From: Rhodococcoides kyotonense | GTDB lineage: Bacteria > Actinomycetota > Actinomycetes > Mycobacteriales > Mycobacteriaceae | Reading direction: 5' to 3' | Assembly (NCBI RefSeq): GCF_900188125.1 | Contig: NZ_FZOW01000012.1 | Span: 62,001-126,000, forward strand | Length of the DNA stretch: 64,000 nucleotides | In this document: in pieces, positions 42,883 to 52,424 of the stretch | Layout: every line of letters begins with the position of its first letter | How positions within the stretch are numbered: the stretch's first letter is position 1 | Notes under the pieces: generated by a model | The model's database searches: none | Told to the model about the DNA's origin: nothing | Seen by the model: only the letters and a program-made list of their open reading frames with translations | Made by a program: the position numbers and the translations under genes

Positions 42883-43356
42883 TTATCTCGCAATCAATTT
42901 CAAGTGTGCTGCGTCGTGTGCGTCTTCGTTGAACGTGGTGTTGAGCTTGCGAATGGAGTCGAGGGCCGCAAGTGCTTCGGTTTCGCTCCACTCGCTCAAC
43001 ATCTCCCGTAACCGTCTGGCGCGGCGGTCCCAGATGACAGCCAACTTCTGCTGTCCTTCTGCCGAGACGCACACGCGGGACGCGCGTTTGTCATCCGGAT
43101 CGGGGGTTCGATCGATGTATCCGAGGTCGACGAGGTCTGCGATCTGCCGGCTGAGGGCGGACTGGCTGACGCAGAGCCTGTTGGCGAGGTCGGTCTGTCT
43201 GCACTCACCTTCGGTCGCGAGGATGGCCAGTACTCCGGTCAGCGCCTGCGGCAGGGGTGAGCTCTCATCTCCGGTGGTCACGGCGTTCTTCAACGCTCGT
43301 CCGAAGAGGAAAACCTCTTCGACCAGCGCCTCGGCTGTGGTTGTTCGTACTGCCAT
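42883..43356 (-). CDS. MarR-family regulator of DHA2 efflux pump
   Basis: 157 residues with a winged helix-turn-helix (QTDLANRLCVSQSALSRQIA, then the wing DPDDKRASRVCVSAEG). The ATG at 43356 has GGAG 5 bases upstream. It probably binds the AGGTAAA/TTTACCT repeat upstream and represses the two-gene operon until a drug ligand binds. Two Cys residues in the DNA-binding region could allow redox sensing. Confidence 0.88.
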   Translation of the reverse strand: MAVRTTTAEALVEEVFLFGRALKNAVTTGDESSPLPQALTGVLAILATEGECRQTDLANRLCVSQSALSRQIADLVDLGYIDRTPDPDDKRASRVCVSAEGQQKLAVIWDRRARRLREMLSEWSETEALAALDSIRKLNTTFNEDAHDAAHLKLIAR

Positions 43357-43416
43357 GAGGGCTCCAACGGTCACGTTCAATTACTTGCTGTCCGCAACCA
43401 TATATGTGGATAGATG

Positions 43417-43437
43417 AGGTAAACAACTATTTTACCT
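43417..43437. promoter_or_regulatory. MarR-type operator
   Basis: AGGTAAA (43417-43423) and TTTACCT (43431-43437) are perfect reverse complements 7 bases apart, about 60 bases upstream of the MarR ATG. Confidence 0.5.
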
Positions 43438-43459
43438 ATCTCGTGGGTCACACCCCGGG

Positions 43460-43509
43460 CTTGAAAGGCGCATCGAAGCTATCTGTTCGTATGAAAGGAC
43501 CATTCAAGC
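43460..43509. terminator. Palindrome family C, copy 1
   Basis: Imperfect hairpin with ends CTTGAAAGG and CCATTCAAG around the conserved core AGCTATCTGTTCGTATGAA. It lies just past the end of the FbpABC-type operon on the minus strand and probably terminates it. Confidence 0.5.
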
Positions 43510-43556
43510 GATGGGTGGGAGCGGTTACACCACCGGATCGCTACACCACCGCATCG

Positions 43557-44606
43557 CTACACGACCGGATCGAAGATGCCCCGTCGCACGGTCATGGTGA
43601 CCTCGTCGCCGACCGACGGTCGCACCCCGCGCACCGAGCACCGGAAAGCGACGCCGTGCGAGTCGACGACGACATCGCTGGCATCGCGCCCGAACAGCGA
43701 GGACGTCACAGTTCCGGCCGTGCAGTCGTGCGGCGATCCTGCGCTCAGCGCGATGTCGGACGGAAGTACGGCCAACGTTCCCCGGCCCTCGCGAGCGTTC
43801 TCGACGAGCTCGGCGCTGATCTCGATCGGATGACCGTCGGCGTGGAAGCGGCCGCCGTCGATCACGCCGTCGATGAGGTTTGCGTCGGACAAGAAATGCG
43901 CGACGAACGACGACGCGGGCCGCTGCACCAACTCCTCGGGCGTTCCGATCTGCACGACGCGTCCGCCGTCGAGAACCGCGACACGATCGGCGAGCGCGAG
44001 TGCCTCGTTACGGTCGTGCGTCACGTGTACGACGGTCAATCCTGCTGCACGGGTGAGGGATCGGAGTTCGAGACGCAGGCGATCGCGGAGTGGTTCGTCG
44101 AGCGCGGTGAGCGCTTCGTCGAGCAGAAGGGCACGCGGAGACCGAACCAGGGCGCGCGCCAACGCAACTCGCTGACGTTGCCCGCCGGACAGGGTTGCCG
44201 GATCCCGTGATTCCAACCCCGGCAGGCCGACCAAGGACAACGCGTCGGCGACGCGCTTCTTTCGGTCCGCACGACTCACGCCTGCCATCTCCAGCGGGTA
44301 CGACACGTTCTTTCCGACGCTCCGATGCGGCCACAACGCGTGCTGCTGAAACACCATGCCCAGTTTGCGATCCTCGGGCGGAACCGGATGGCCGTTGCCT
44401 GCGACGACATCACCGCCGATCGTCACCGTGCCCGACGACGGCTGCAGGAACCCCGCGATCGTGCGCAGCAGCGTCGTCTTGCCGGAGCCCGACGGCCCGA
44501 CGAGTGCGAGGAACTCGCCGTCGGCGATCGACAGATCGATGTCGGTCAAACCCGTTGTGCCACCGGGGTAGTCGAAGTGGACGTCATTCAGCGTTATCGA
44601 GGACAT
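43557..44606 (-). CDS. ABC transporter ATP-binding protein (FbpC/PotA type)
   Basis: 349 residues. Walker A is GPSGSGKTT, the signature LSGGQRQRVALARAL, Walker B LLLDEALTALDE and the H-loop HVTHDR. A C-terminal TOBE-like regulatory domain follows. With the two-domain permease and binding protein upstream it completes a ferric-iron or related small-anion importer. The ATG overlaps the permease stop by one base. The frame is open further upstream, but that part is a shadow of the permease gene. Confidence 0.9.
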   Translation of the reverse strand: MSSITLNDVHFDYPGGTTGLTDIDLSIADGEFLALVGPSGSGKTTLLRTIAGFLQPSSGTVTIGGDVVAGNGHPVPPEDRKLGMVFQQHALWPHRSVGKNVSYPLEMAGVSRADRKKRVADALSLVGLPGLESRDPATLSGGQRQRVALARALVRSPRALLLDEALTALDEPLRDRLRLELRSLTRAAGLTVVHVTHDRNEALALADRVAVLDGGRVVQIGTPEELVQRPASSFVAHFLSDANLIDGVIDGGRFHADGHPIEISAELVENAREGRGTLAVLPSDIALSAGSPHDCTAGTVTSSLFGRDASDVVVDSHGVAFRCSVRGVRPSVGDEVTMTVRRGIFDPVV

Positions 44607-46249
44607 CAGGCGCGCTTCTTTCGATCGGATGCTCCCGCGGCCAGTCCGAGGCCTGCGAGCCCGACGAGTGCGACGAGGAGGGACAGTGCAGCGGCAGCGT
44701 TGTAGTCGCCTGCCTGCTGGAGGTTGAAGATCGATACCCCGAGCGTCTGCGTGCCCGGTGCGACGAGCAGCACGGACATGGTCAGTTCTCGTACTGCCGT
44801 CAGTGCGACGAGGACGCTGCCGGTGACGGCAGCGGGCACGGCCATCTTCCACGGCACGTCGAACAGCGCCCGAACCGGCGACGCGCCGGAGGACCTCGCC
44901 ACCTCCTCGAGCGCAGAGGGAGTTGCCTGTAGCGGTGCGCGCACGGCTTGCACGACGATGGCGAGGAACGCCATGACGTAGGCGCACAGGATGACCCACT
45001 TGGTGTCGAACAGTCCGGTGTATCGACCGACGATCAACCAGCCGACGGCGATCACCAGTCCCGGAATCGCTTGGGGGAGCATCGCAATAAGATCGAGGCC
45101 GACGTTGTCGCGTGATCTGGTTCGTGTCGTCACGACACCGAGCGCGAGCCCCACGACGCCGCAGATCACCGCGGCGGACACGGCGAGCATCACCGAATTC
45201 TGAATTCCGACAAGCGTTCCCGGTGCAGTGACGGCGGAGGTGATGTTGTCGAGTGTCAGGTTGTCCCACGTCAGCGGGATCCCTGGTGCGGGTAGCAACG
45301 CTTGCGTCGCCAAGGCGAGAATCGGAAGCAGAGTGATCGCGGCCGCCAGTGACCACGCGAGAGCCGAAACGATCGGCCTGCTTCGACCCAACGGAAGGAG
45401 TTGCAGTGCCGTCGACGGACCGTCGATGGAATGCGCACTGCGGGCGGCCAGCTGTCGGTCGACCGCGACCGCAGCTACCGCCAGGAACAGCAATGCGATA
45501 CCGATCGTGGACACCACCTCGAGAGGCTTGGCCACGGTGCCGGACTGGATGAATCGATAGACCATCGTCGACAGGGTCACGTAGCGGTCGGGCAGTCCCA
45601 CCAGCGCGGGGATGCCGAAGTCGGCGAGATTCGACACCGCAACGAGCGTGAACGACGCGACGGCTGCCGGTCGCAACAGCGGCAGTGTCACGCCGCGCAT
45701 CGCGCCCCACGCCGACGCACCCGAAATGCGAGCCGCCTGTTCGAGTTCCGCGGGTATGCGCTTCACTGCCGCCGACACGATCAGGTATGCAACAGGATAC
45801 GAGTGAACCGTCAGAAGGAAGATCACGCCGTCACCGCCGTAGATGTTCCACAGCGCGGAGCCGAACGTCGACTCCCACCACTTGTTGACGCTACCGCTCG
45901 GGCCGAGCAGGCCGGTCCACGCGATCGCGCCGACGAAGGGTGGAATCAGCAACGGGCTCAACAGGATCAGACGGAGTGCGGAGCGTCCGGGCAGATCCGT
46001 CCGATCCAGCACGAGTGCCATGACGACGGCGATCGCCACCGCCATGACCGCAGACGCCGACGACGAGACCGCGCTGTTGACGGCCGCGTCGACGATACCT
46101 GCGTCGAGCAGTTCCTGGATGTGGTTGCCGCCCAATCCGATCGAGACCACCGCGCCGACAGGCACGATGATCACCGCGGCGACGGTGAGCCACAATGCCA
46201 AGCGTAGCCCGGTCAGACCGTCGGGCCGGCGGGAAAGACTAACCGACAA
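44606..46249 (-). CDS. ABC transporter permease with two fused domains (FbpB type)
   Basis: 547 residues with 12 predicted membrane helices in two halves. Each half carries an EAA loop for ATPase docking (LEQAARISGASAWGAMRGVTL; LEEVARSSGASPVRALFDV shortened here to their cores EQAARISGA and EEVARSSGA). This fused form is typical of FbpB-like ferric permeases. Translation seems to start at a TTG (46249) that overlaps the binding-protein stop by 11 bases; no ATG or GTG lies close enough in frame. Confidence 0.88.
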   Translation of the reverse strand: MSVSLSRRPDGLTGLRLALWLTVAAVIIVPVGAVVSIGLGGNHIQELLDAGIVDAAVNSAVSSSASAVMAVAIAVVMALVLDRTDLPGRSALRLILLSPLLIPPFVGAIAWTGLLGPSGSVNKWWESTFGSALWNIYGGDGVIFLLTVHSYPVAYLIVSAAVKRIPAELEQAARISGASAWGAMRGVTLPLLRPAAVASFTLVAVSNLADFGIPALVGLPDRYVTLSTMVYRFIQSGTVAKPLEVVSTIGIALLFLAVAAVAVDRQLAARSAHSIDGPSTALQLLPLGRSRPIVSALAWSLAAAITLLPILALATQALLPAPGIPLTWDNLTLDNITSAVTAPGTLVGIQNSVMLAVSAAVICGVVGLALGVVTTRTRSRDNVGLDLIAMLPQAIPGLVIAVGWLIVGRYTGLFDTKWVILCAYVMAFLAIVVQAVRAPLQATPSALEEVARSSGASPVRALFDVPWKMAVPAAVTGSVLVALTAVRELTMSVLLVAPGTQTLGVSIFNLQQAGDYNAAAALSLLVALVGLAGLGLAAGASDRKKRA

Positions 46250-47270
46250 GCTCGTTGAACCTCATCACGGCCTCGGGCTGGAAAGCGCTGATCTCGGCGA
46301 GATCCGGTGTCAGCAGCGTCAGGTCCGCGAGAGCCGGTGCGCCGTCGGGAGTTCCGACATCGTCGCGCACCGGTAGATACTGCTGCTCGACGGCAATTTC
46401 CTGCCCGCGCTTGCCGACGAGGAAGTCGACGTACTTCTTCGCCGCGTCGGGGTTGGCGGAGTCGGCGAAGATGCCTGCAGGCTGCGAGATGTACGGAACG
46501 CCGTCGGTCGGGTATTCCAGTGCGATCGGCGAGCCCTTGGCCGCCAGTTCACGCACCAGGTAGTCGACGACGATTCCGATGGGTTGCGTTCCGGCAGCGA
46601 CGGCCTGGCCGACGGGTCCGTTGCTCTCGGCGACGACAGGCTCGTTGGCGACGAGAGCTTCGAGCCAGGGCTGTCCCAGCGATTCGTCACTCAGCCAGAC
46701 CGCGGTGTTGAACGCGGCGGCGCCGGACACGTCGGGGTTCGGAAGTGTGATCTGGCCCTTGTACTTCGGGTCCGCCAGTTCTTTCCACGATGTCGGAGGT
46801 GCCGTGACCGCGCCGGTGTTGTACGCGATGACCGTCGGGATGATGCGTGTTCCGACGTAGTACCCGTCGGGGTCGACGACATCGGGATTCAGTGCGGCGA
46901 CGTCGGCCGGGGTGTACTGCATCAGGAGGTCGTCGGCCTTGTAGCCCTCGAACGTCGGTGCGTCGGCGGCGAGAAGGACGTCGGCTCCGACCTTTCCGGT
47001 CTGACGCTCGGATGCGATGCGCGCGTTGAGATCTCCGGTACCTGCGCGGTAGACCTGCACGTCGATGTCGGGGTTTTCTGCCATGAACTCTGCGTTCAGT
47101 GCATCGATCTTGGCCTGCGGCTCGGACGTGTAGACCGTGAGAGTTCCGCTGCCGGAGCCGCCCGACGACGCGTCGGATGCAGGCTCGGCGGGCTCGGAAC
47201 AGGCTGCGAGCGTGGTGATCAGAGCTAGTGATGCAACTGCCCCGACAAGGGGGCGACGCAAGGAAGGCAA
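46239..47270 (-). CDS. ABC transporter iron-type substrate-binding lipoprotein (FbpA-like)
   Basis: 343 residues with lipobox LAAC and a Gly/Ser linker, then an FbpA-like fold (LTVYTSEPQAKIDALNAEF, VLLAADAPTFEGYKADDLL, SWKELADPKYKGQITLP). Relatives bind free Fe3+, putrescine or phosphonates. A TTG start at 47270 is supported by AGGAG 5 bases upstream. I see no clear iron box upstream, so iron specificity is probable but not certain. Confidence 0.85.
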   Translation of the reverse strand: MPSLRRPLVGAVASLALITTLAACSEPAEPASDASSGGSGSGTLTVYTSEPQAKIDALNAEFMAENPDIDVQVYRAGTGDLNARIASERQTGKVGADVLLAADAPTFEGYKADDLLMQYTPADVAALNPDVVDPDGYYVGTRIIPTVIAYNTGAVTAPPTSWKELADPKYKGQITLPNPDVSGAAAFNTAVWLSDESLGQPWLEALVANEPVVAESNGPVGQAVAAGTQPIGIVVDYLVRELAAKGSPIALEYPTDGVPYISQPAGIFADSANPDAAKKYVDFLVGKRGQEIAVEQQYLPVRDDVGTPDGAPALADLTLLTPDLAEISAFQPEAVMRFNELVG

Positions 47271-47360
47271 GGAAACTCCTACAGGGACCGATGGTGAAGC
47301 GTCGATCCTGTCCCGCCGAGGCGACCTTCCGAGGAACGCGAAGTTGCGGACGCGTGAACG

Positions 47361-48281
47361 CTAGGCCGTCGTAGCCAACGCCGCGGCGAGCCCGAAGGCG
47401 ATCGTCAACGCGGAGATGTGCAGTCCGGCACGTACGACGGACTCGTCCAGCGACGTCCGATGGGCCGCGGCGGACACCAGCCACGTCGCACGCAGGCGTC
47501 GGGCAGCGAGGACCAGTCCGACGAGGACCACGGTCTTGGCCAGTACGACGCGCCCGTAGCCGGTGTCGACGAGTCCCTCGACGCCACCGAGTTTCACGGC
47601 GGCGTTGACGGTCCCGCTGGCGGCGAGGATCCACACCGACCACCACGCGAGACGTGAATAGACCGGAAGTGTCTGTGCCCAGGCACCTTTCGCGCGCAAC
47701 GTCAGTGCCATGGCGGCGAGGACGCCGAGCCAGACCGCGGCGGCGACGGTGTGGACGGCGACGAACAGCGCACCGAACAACTGCTGCGACATATGACCGG
47801 TGATCGGCCGAGCCACCAGCGCGACGACGGCCGCGACGGCCACCGGCATGGTGGAGATGTCGCGATCGCCGCGATAGCCGACGAGCCCGTACACGCACAC
47901 CGCCGCAGTGCACAGCACGGTGACGACGCCGAGTTGGCCGACGGTGATGTCGGTGAGGAACGCTCCGAACGACGACATCGGAAGGCTACCGATGCCACCG
48001 CCGAACGATTCGACGGCAGCGGTGACCAGCAGAGCGACCTCGGCGGCGGTCCACAGACCTCCGACCACGACCGTCGTCTGCCAGACCCGAGGTCTGCTGC
48101 GAACCGGAAACAGATCGGTACGCAGCAGCGCGAGCCCGAGGGCCGTCGCGCCCAGGCAGTCCGCGAGGACACGCAGGATCGACGACGGGTCGGGCCCGTC
48201 GGGGCGGGCGAGCAACCACGCTGCACCCACCCCGAGGACTGCTGTCGTGCCGGCAGTGAGGATCCACCACCGGCGGAACAC
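47361..48281 (-). CDS. copD: Copper resistance/import membrane protein CopD
   Basis: 306 residues with eight predicted membrane helices, CopD-like (ITGHMSQQLFGALFVAVHTV with conserved His residues, then SRLAWWSVWILAASG). It begins 2 bases after copC ends. CopD and CopC are thought to move copper across the membrane. Confidence 0.87.
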   Translation of the reverse strand: MFRRWWILTAGTTAVLGVGAAWLLARPDGPDPSSILRVLADCLGATALGLALLRTDLFPVRSRPRVWQTTVVVGGLWTAAEVALLVTAAVESFGGGIGSLPMSSFGAFLTDITVGQLGVVTVLCTAAVCVYGLVGYRGDRDISTMPVAVAAVVALVARPITGHMSQQLFGALFVAVHTVAAAVWLGVLAAMALTLRAKGAWAQTLPVYSRLAWWSVWILAASGTVNAAVKLGGVEGLVDTGYGRVVLAKTVVLVGLVLAARRLRATWLVSAAAHRTSLDESVVRAGLHISALTIAFGLAAALATTA

Positions 48282-48283
48282 GG

Positions 48284-48799
48284 TCAGCCGTTCTCCTTCG
48301 GCTTACGCAGGGCGAATGCGAGAGCGCCACCGAAGACGGCGACGCCGACGATGAGGAACGGCCACAGTGGGATGCCGCCGCCGTCGTCGGACTCGGATTC
48401 GGCCGACGCGTCGGCGGCATCTCCCGGCGTTCCCGAACCTTCCTCGGTCAGCGTGAACGTGCGAGTTCCGCTGATCGGGTGTCCGTCGGCGGACGTGACG
48501 CGATACGCGATCGTGTAGTCACCGGTGGGGCCGAGATCGCCGACGTCGACGACGATGCTCTGCCCGTCGATGCGCGGATCGCCCTTCGACCACAGGTTTC
48601 CGTCGGGGCCGACGACGTTCAGCGTCGCGAACTGCGACTGCGGCACCTCGTTGAACGTGACGGACACCTGCGCCGGGCCCTCGGCGATCGAGGATCCGTC
48701 CTCCGGGTTCGAACCGGTGACGATCGAATGGGCCGAAGCTGCAGGTGCACCCAGGACGAGTGCCCCGAGAGCGAGGAACGCAACGATCAGCGATCTCAT
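48284..48799 (-). CDS. copC: CopC-domain copper-binding protein
   Basis: 171 residues. A Sec signal ends at PAASA-HS, so the mature protein starts with a His, the known copper ligand position of CopC. DGHPISGTRTF supplies the second His. A Ser/Asp-rich stalk and a C-terminal membrane helix with KPKENG anchor it outside the cell. It overlaps ycnI by 4 bases and precedes copD. Confidence 0.9.
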   Translation of the reverse strand: MRSLIVAFLALGALVLGAPAASAHSIVTGSNPEDGSSIAEGPAQVSVTFNEVPQSQFATLNVVGPDGNLWSKGDPRIDGQSIVVDVGDLGPTGDYTIAYRVTSADGHPISGTRTFTLTEEGSGTPGDAADASAESESDDGGGIPLWPFLIVGVAVFGGALAFALRKPKENG

Positions 48800-49449
48800 G
48801 ACCGGCGGCTCCGCACTGCTGCGCCGATGCCGAGCGCGGCACCGAACGCGCCGAGAACGAGTGCGACTCCTGCGATCCAGCGGGCGGTGTCGTCCGAGGA
48901 GGATGCGGTCTCGGTCTCGACCGTGGCGCTCGCCTGGCCATGTGCGTCCCCGGAACTACCTGCGGCCGCGAGGGACAGTGTGGGCGACGGGTGCTCGGGT
49001 TCCTCGCTGCCGGTCTGCGTCTCGTTCCACTCGACGACCACGCCGTCGTTGTATGTCTGGAAGGCGGGGAACGACACGGTCTCCTCCTCGGGCAGCGGGC
49101 CCGCGGACAGCAGGAACTGCTGGAACTGGCCCGGCAGAACCTCGCCGCCCGGCTGCGCGGTCCACGTGACGGCGGTGGCGAGACCCTCGGCGTTCTTGTC
49201 GACGGTCGACGTCCATCCCGGAATCGGCTGTGTCCGAGCCGAATTGAGGCCCGGAAGTTCGACCCTGACGGACGTGGTTGCAGCCGTGTCCGATTCGGTG
49301 GGAACACGGAAGGTCAGGACGGTGTACCCGCCCTGCTCGGCGCCCGGAGCGACGACCGATACGTGTGCCGACGCGGCGCCCGCACCGACGACGAGGGCGA
49401 CCGACGTCGCGGCAGCCACGACCGAGGCACGACGAATGAAGCTGTTCAT
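48796..49449 (-). CDS. YcnI-family (DUF1775) copper-binding protein
   Basis: 217 residues. The signal peptide ends AASA-HV, leaving an N-terminal His, the copper ligand in YcnI proteins. The DUF1775 core (TVLTFRVPTESDTAATTSV, PGWTSTV, WNETQTGSEEPEHPSPTL) is followed by a membrane anchor. The ATG at 49449 is preceded by AAGGA. First gene of a YcnI-CopC-CopD operon, probably for copper homeostasis. Confidence 0.9.
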   Translation of the reverse strand: MNSFIRRASVVAAATSVALVVGAGAASAHVSVVAPGAEQGGYTVLTFRVPTESDTAATTSVRVELPGLNSARTQPIPGWTSTVDKNAEGLATAVTWTAQPGGEVLPGQFQQFLLSAGPLPEEETVSFPAFQTYNDGVVVEWNETQTGSEEPEHPSPTLSLAAAGSSGDAHGQASATVETETASSSDDTARWIAGVALVLGAFGAALGIGAAVRSRRS

Positions 49450-49499
49450 GATGAATCCTTCTCGAAAGGTGAAGTGAGCGAAGTGAAACGAAGATTCAC

Positions 49500-50024
49500 T
49501 CACTGCGGTGGGCCACGCCTCGAGATGGTCGTCGTGAAGGGGTGTCGTGGAACATGCAGGTACGACGCGGCCCCGATCCGGCCGGGGGCGGACGCGTCGG
49601 GCAGCGGGAGTGGGGGTTCGAGGACTGCACGGACGATCGACGTGATGGGCCCGTAGAGGCGTTCGGCCGAATGGACCAGTACACCGCCGAGGACCGCGGC
49701 GAGCACGTGGAACGCGAGCATCGACGGGCTCGGGAGCAGAGTGTGACCGTGCGCCATTTCGTGGGCACTGCCGACGGCCAACGCGACGTGCGCGGCGAGC
49801 TGACCGAGCGCGAGTCCGCCGAACAACACCACAGCATGGTCTCGATCACGACGCGGCTGCGGCACCGAGACCACGGTCCCGACCCCGATGCCCACGACGA
49901 GAAGGAAGACGAACGACGACCCGGCCGGAAATCCTCCGCCCGCGAGCCCGTGGGCCGCAACGGCAGTGGAGACGACGAGTGCGCCGACGGCTCCGCCACG
50001 AAGGGAGGAGGCCGTCGACGTCAT
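49500..50024 (-). CDS. Hypothetical membrane protein upstream of copper operon
   Basis: 174 residues with four to five hydrophobic helices and several His residues in the loops (AHEMAHGHTLL, FHVLAA, LHVPRHPF). It lies 50 bases upstream of ycnI on the same strand. The His-rich loops and context suggest a copper-related role; no family was recognised. Confidence 0.65.
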   Translation of the reverse strand: MTSTASSLRGGAVGALVVSTAVAAHGLAGGGFPAGSSFVFLLVVGIGVGTVVSVPQPRRDRDHAVVLFGGLALGQLAAHVALAVGSAHEMAHGHTLLPSPSMLAFHVLAAVLGGVLVHSAERLYGPITSIVRAVLEPPLPLPDASAPGRIGAASYLHVPRHPFTTTISRRGPPQ

Positions 50025-50031
50025 GGCAGGG

Positions 50032-50685
50032 TCAGCGAACGCCGAGACGTGCGAGCAGATCGGCTTCGATGCCGTCGAGCTCGGCGGAGATGGCCTGGTG
50101 TGCTGCCTTGCGACGCGGGGCAGGCATCTGCTCGGACGTGCGCACGGCGGTGCCCAGGTCGGTCAGGCGCTGGCCGATGGCGTCGGCGAATTTGCGGGTC
50201 TCGGTGTCGCCCGAGTGGGTCTCGGTGACCTTGGCGAGGGACTTCTCCGCACCCGAGATACGGGCGCTGAGCTTGGCGCCGTACCCGGTGAAATCGCCGA
50301 GCTCGCCGGGGCTGACGCCGAGCTTGGTGGCCTTGCGATCGTCGAGTCGGGCACGAACGACCGACGCGACTCGATAGACGATGGGCGTCAGGACCGGCAC
50401 GAGCACTCGAGCGATGCCGATGTACTTGCGAACCTGAGCTGCGTTGAACTTGCCTTGCGCGATGGCCTTCCGCTGAGCGTTCAGCGTCGCGACCTGCGCC
50501 TTCTCGACGTTTTTCTGCGACTTCGCTTCGACGGAGTTCAGCTTGCGCTGCGCTTTGGCGATGGACTTCAGCTGCTTGCGTTCGTTCTTCGCGCTCAGCT
50601 TCGCCTCGAGGCCGGCCTTGTGCTTGAGCGCCTTCGCCTCGGCCTTACGGGTGGCACGTGAATTGCGCTTACCGAACAAACCCAT
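50032..50685 (-). CDS. DUF6474 family protein
   Basis: 217 residues, very Lys/Ala rich at the N-terminus (KAEAKALKHKAGLEAKLSAK), suggesting a long coiled coil of about 80 residues, followed by one hydrophobic helix (IGIARVLVPVLTPIVYRVAS) and a helical C-terminus. The pattern matches actinobacterial DUF6474 by memory. Function unknown. It ends 7 bases before the membrane protein gene. Confidence 0.72.
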   Translation of the reverse strand: MGLFGKRNSRATRKAEAKALKHKAGLEAKLSAKNERKQLKSIAKAQRKLNSVEAKSQKNVEKAQVATLNAQRKAIAQGKFNAAQVRKYIGIARVLVPVLTPIVYRVASVVRARLDDRKATKLGVSPGELGDFTGYGAKLSARISGAEKSLAKVTETHSGDTETRKFADAIGQRLTDLGTAVRTSEQMPAPRRKAAHQAISAELDGIEADLLARLGVR

Positions 50686-50816
50686 CGACGAGGCCCCTTA
50701 CGTCAGCTTCTGCAGTACGAACCACAGCCTATCCGCATCGATAGCAGGGCGAGCATGTACACCCGATCGGGGTGGCGCGGCGGAAGGTGTCGGTGTATGG
50801 ACATAGGCTCGTGCGC

Positions 50817-52424
50817 GTGAACAGTCGCTCCGCACCGCGCACCGAGGCATCGGTACTGATCGATGCCGGGAGCCTCACTCGGTGCAGGCATCGACTGTAT
50901 CTGGATACCGCCTATTCGGCTCTGCTCCGAGGTGAGCCCGAGAATCCCGGCGTCCGCCAGCGTCGCGAGGCCGCCCAAGCGCACCGCGAGGCCATTCGGT
51001 CGACGCTGTCCGAGCAGCTCGACGGCTGGGTGAACATCGAGGCACCCGACGCCGCATCGGCTGCGTCGGCGACGATGGCCGCGTGCCGTCGTGGTGCCCG
51101 GTGGATCTGGAATGCCGTGCTGCCCATCGAGCGCGAGGCCGGTCGACGCGGCCGCAGCGAGATGCTCATGCTCGATCCCGACGGCGCAGGTTACATCCCC
51201 ATCATCGTCGTCAACCACAAGGTCACCGACCCGGGGCGGGGCGCGACAACGTCGCCGCTGACCGAGTGGACTCCCGCAGTCGACGAGACACGCAAGGTGC
51301 GCAGTCAGCTGCGGGATCAGCTGAGGCTTGCGCACCTGTACCGGATGCTCGACGCCGAAGGACTCGCCAGTCCCACGGCCACCGGCGGAGCCATCGGGTA
51401 CCGCGCGGAGTGCATCCTCGTGCACGATCTGACGACCGTGTTCGACGAGTACGACTCCCGCTTCGCCGATCGCCTCGCCGTCGCACGAGGGGAACGGGTC
51501 ACGACGCCGTCGAAGGTCAGCGAATGCCGAGCGTGTCCGTGGTGGTCGGATTGCCTGCCGCAGTTGGTCGCCACGCGCGACGTCAGTCTGGTGGCGTCGG
51601 GCATGCGGGCCGAGGCGCTGCGCGAGCGCGGCGTCCGCACCGTCGACGAGCTGGCAGGCTGGGACGGGCCGGAACCAGAGAACTGGCCATTCGGCAGTTT
51701 CGACGACGCCGTTGCCGCGGCTGCCGCGTGGCGAGCGGATGTCCCGCTACTGCGTCGTACCGACCACGTCACCGTCCGACGTGCGGATGTCGAGGTCGAC
51801 GTCGACATGGAGAGTTACCAGGAGCACGGCGCCTACCTGTGGGGCACTCTGCTGACCGAGAAGGGCGGGCCCGAGCCCGTCTATCGGGGCTTCGTGACGT
51901 GGGACCCGCTGCCGACGGTAGACGAAGGCAGATCCTTCGCCGAGTTCTGGTCGTGGCTGACGGACAAACGCGCCGATGCTGCCGCTAGGGGTAAAACCTT
52001 TGCCGCATACTGCTATTCGCGTCAGGCAGAGGACAAGTGGCTACTCGACTCGGCGCGACGGTTCGGTGACATTCCCGGGGTGCCGACCGAAGCGGAGATC
52101 CGCGAGTTCATCGACAGCGAGCAATGGGTCGACATATACCAGGCCGTCAGTGATCAGTTCATCTGCCCGAACGGCAAGGGACTCAAGAAGATCGCGCCGA
52201 TCGCCGGATTCGAATGGCGCGACGCCGAGGCAGGTGGCGAAGCCTCGATGGGGTGGTACCGCGAGGCCGTCGGATACGACGCGGATCCCGACATGACGCA
52301 GCGCAAGCGGCTGCTCGTCTACAACGAGGACGACGTCCAGGCCACGAAAGTGTTGCGCGAGTGGATGACCGACCGCGCTGACGCGGAGATCCCCATGCTG
52401 GAGGACCTCCGCGCCCGCGCTTGA
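50817..52424 (+). CDS. TM0106-family RecB-like nuclease with RNase H-like domain
   Basis: 535 residues. The N-terminal RecB/Cas4-like part has one Cys near the start (LTRCRHRLYLD) and three later (CRACPWWSDC), the arrangement that holds a 4Fe-4S cluster in Cas4 and AddB nucleases. The nuclease motif position reads IIVVNHK, where VxDxK would be expected. The C-terminal half is a DEDD-type RNase H-like exonuclease (VDVDMESYQEHGAYLWG, then LLVYNEDDVQATKVLREW). I use the GTG at 50817; the frame is open to 50772. No CRISPR genes are near, so a general DNA repair role is likely. Confidence 0.82.
   Translation: MNSRSAPRTEASVLIDAGSLTRCRHRLYLDTAYSALLRGEPENPGVRQRREAAQAHREAIRSTLSEQLDGWVNIEAPDAASAASATMAACRRGARWIWNAVLPIEREAGRRGRSEMLMLDPDGAGYIPIIVVNHKVTDPGRGATTSPLTEWTPAVDETRKVRSQLRDQLRLAHLYRMLDAEGLASPTATGGAIGYRAECILVHDLTTVFDEYDSRFADRLAVARGERVTTPSKVSECRACPWWSDCLPQLVATRDVSLVASGMRAEALRERGVRTVDELAGWDGPEPENWPFGSFDDAVAAAAAWRADVPLLRRTDHVTVRRADVEVDVDMESYQEHGAYLWGTLLTEKGGPEPVYRGFVTWDPLPTVDEGRSFAEFWSWLTDKRADAAARGKTFAAYCYSRQAEDKWLLDSARRFGDIPGVPTEAEIREFIDSEQWVDIYQAVSDQFICPNGKGLKKIAPIAGFEWRDAEAGGEASMGWYREAVGYDADPDMTQRKRLLVYNEDDVQATKVLREWMTDRADAEIPMLEDLRARA

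Noticed and set aside
40903..43011. 702-codon open frame on the plus strand, rich in Asp, Glu, Arg and Gly
   Set aside because: It is the antisense shadow of the DHA2 transporter. Its composition has no hydrophobic or family pattern, while the minus frame is a complete membrane protein.
44607..45710. N-terminal extension of the ATP-binding protein giving 717 codons
   Set aside because: The extension is an out-of-frame reading of the permease gene; the ATPase starts normally at the ATG at 44606 next to the permease stop.
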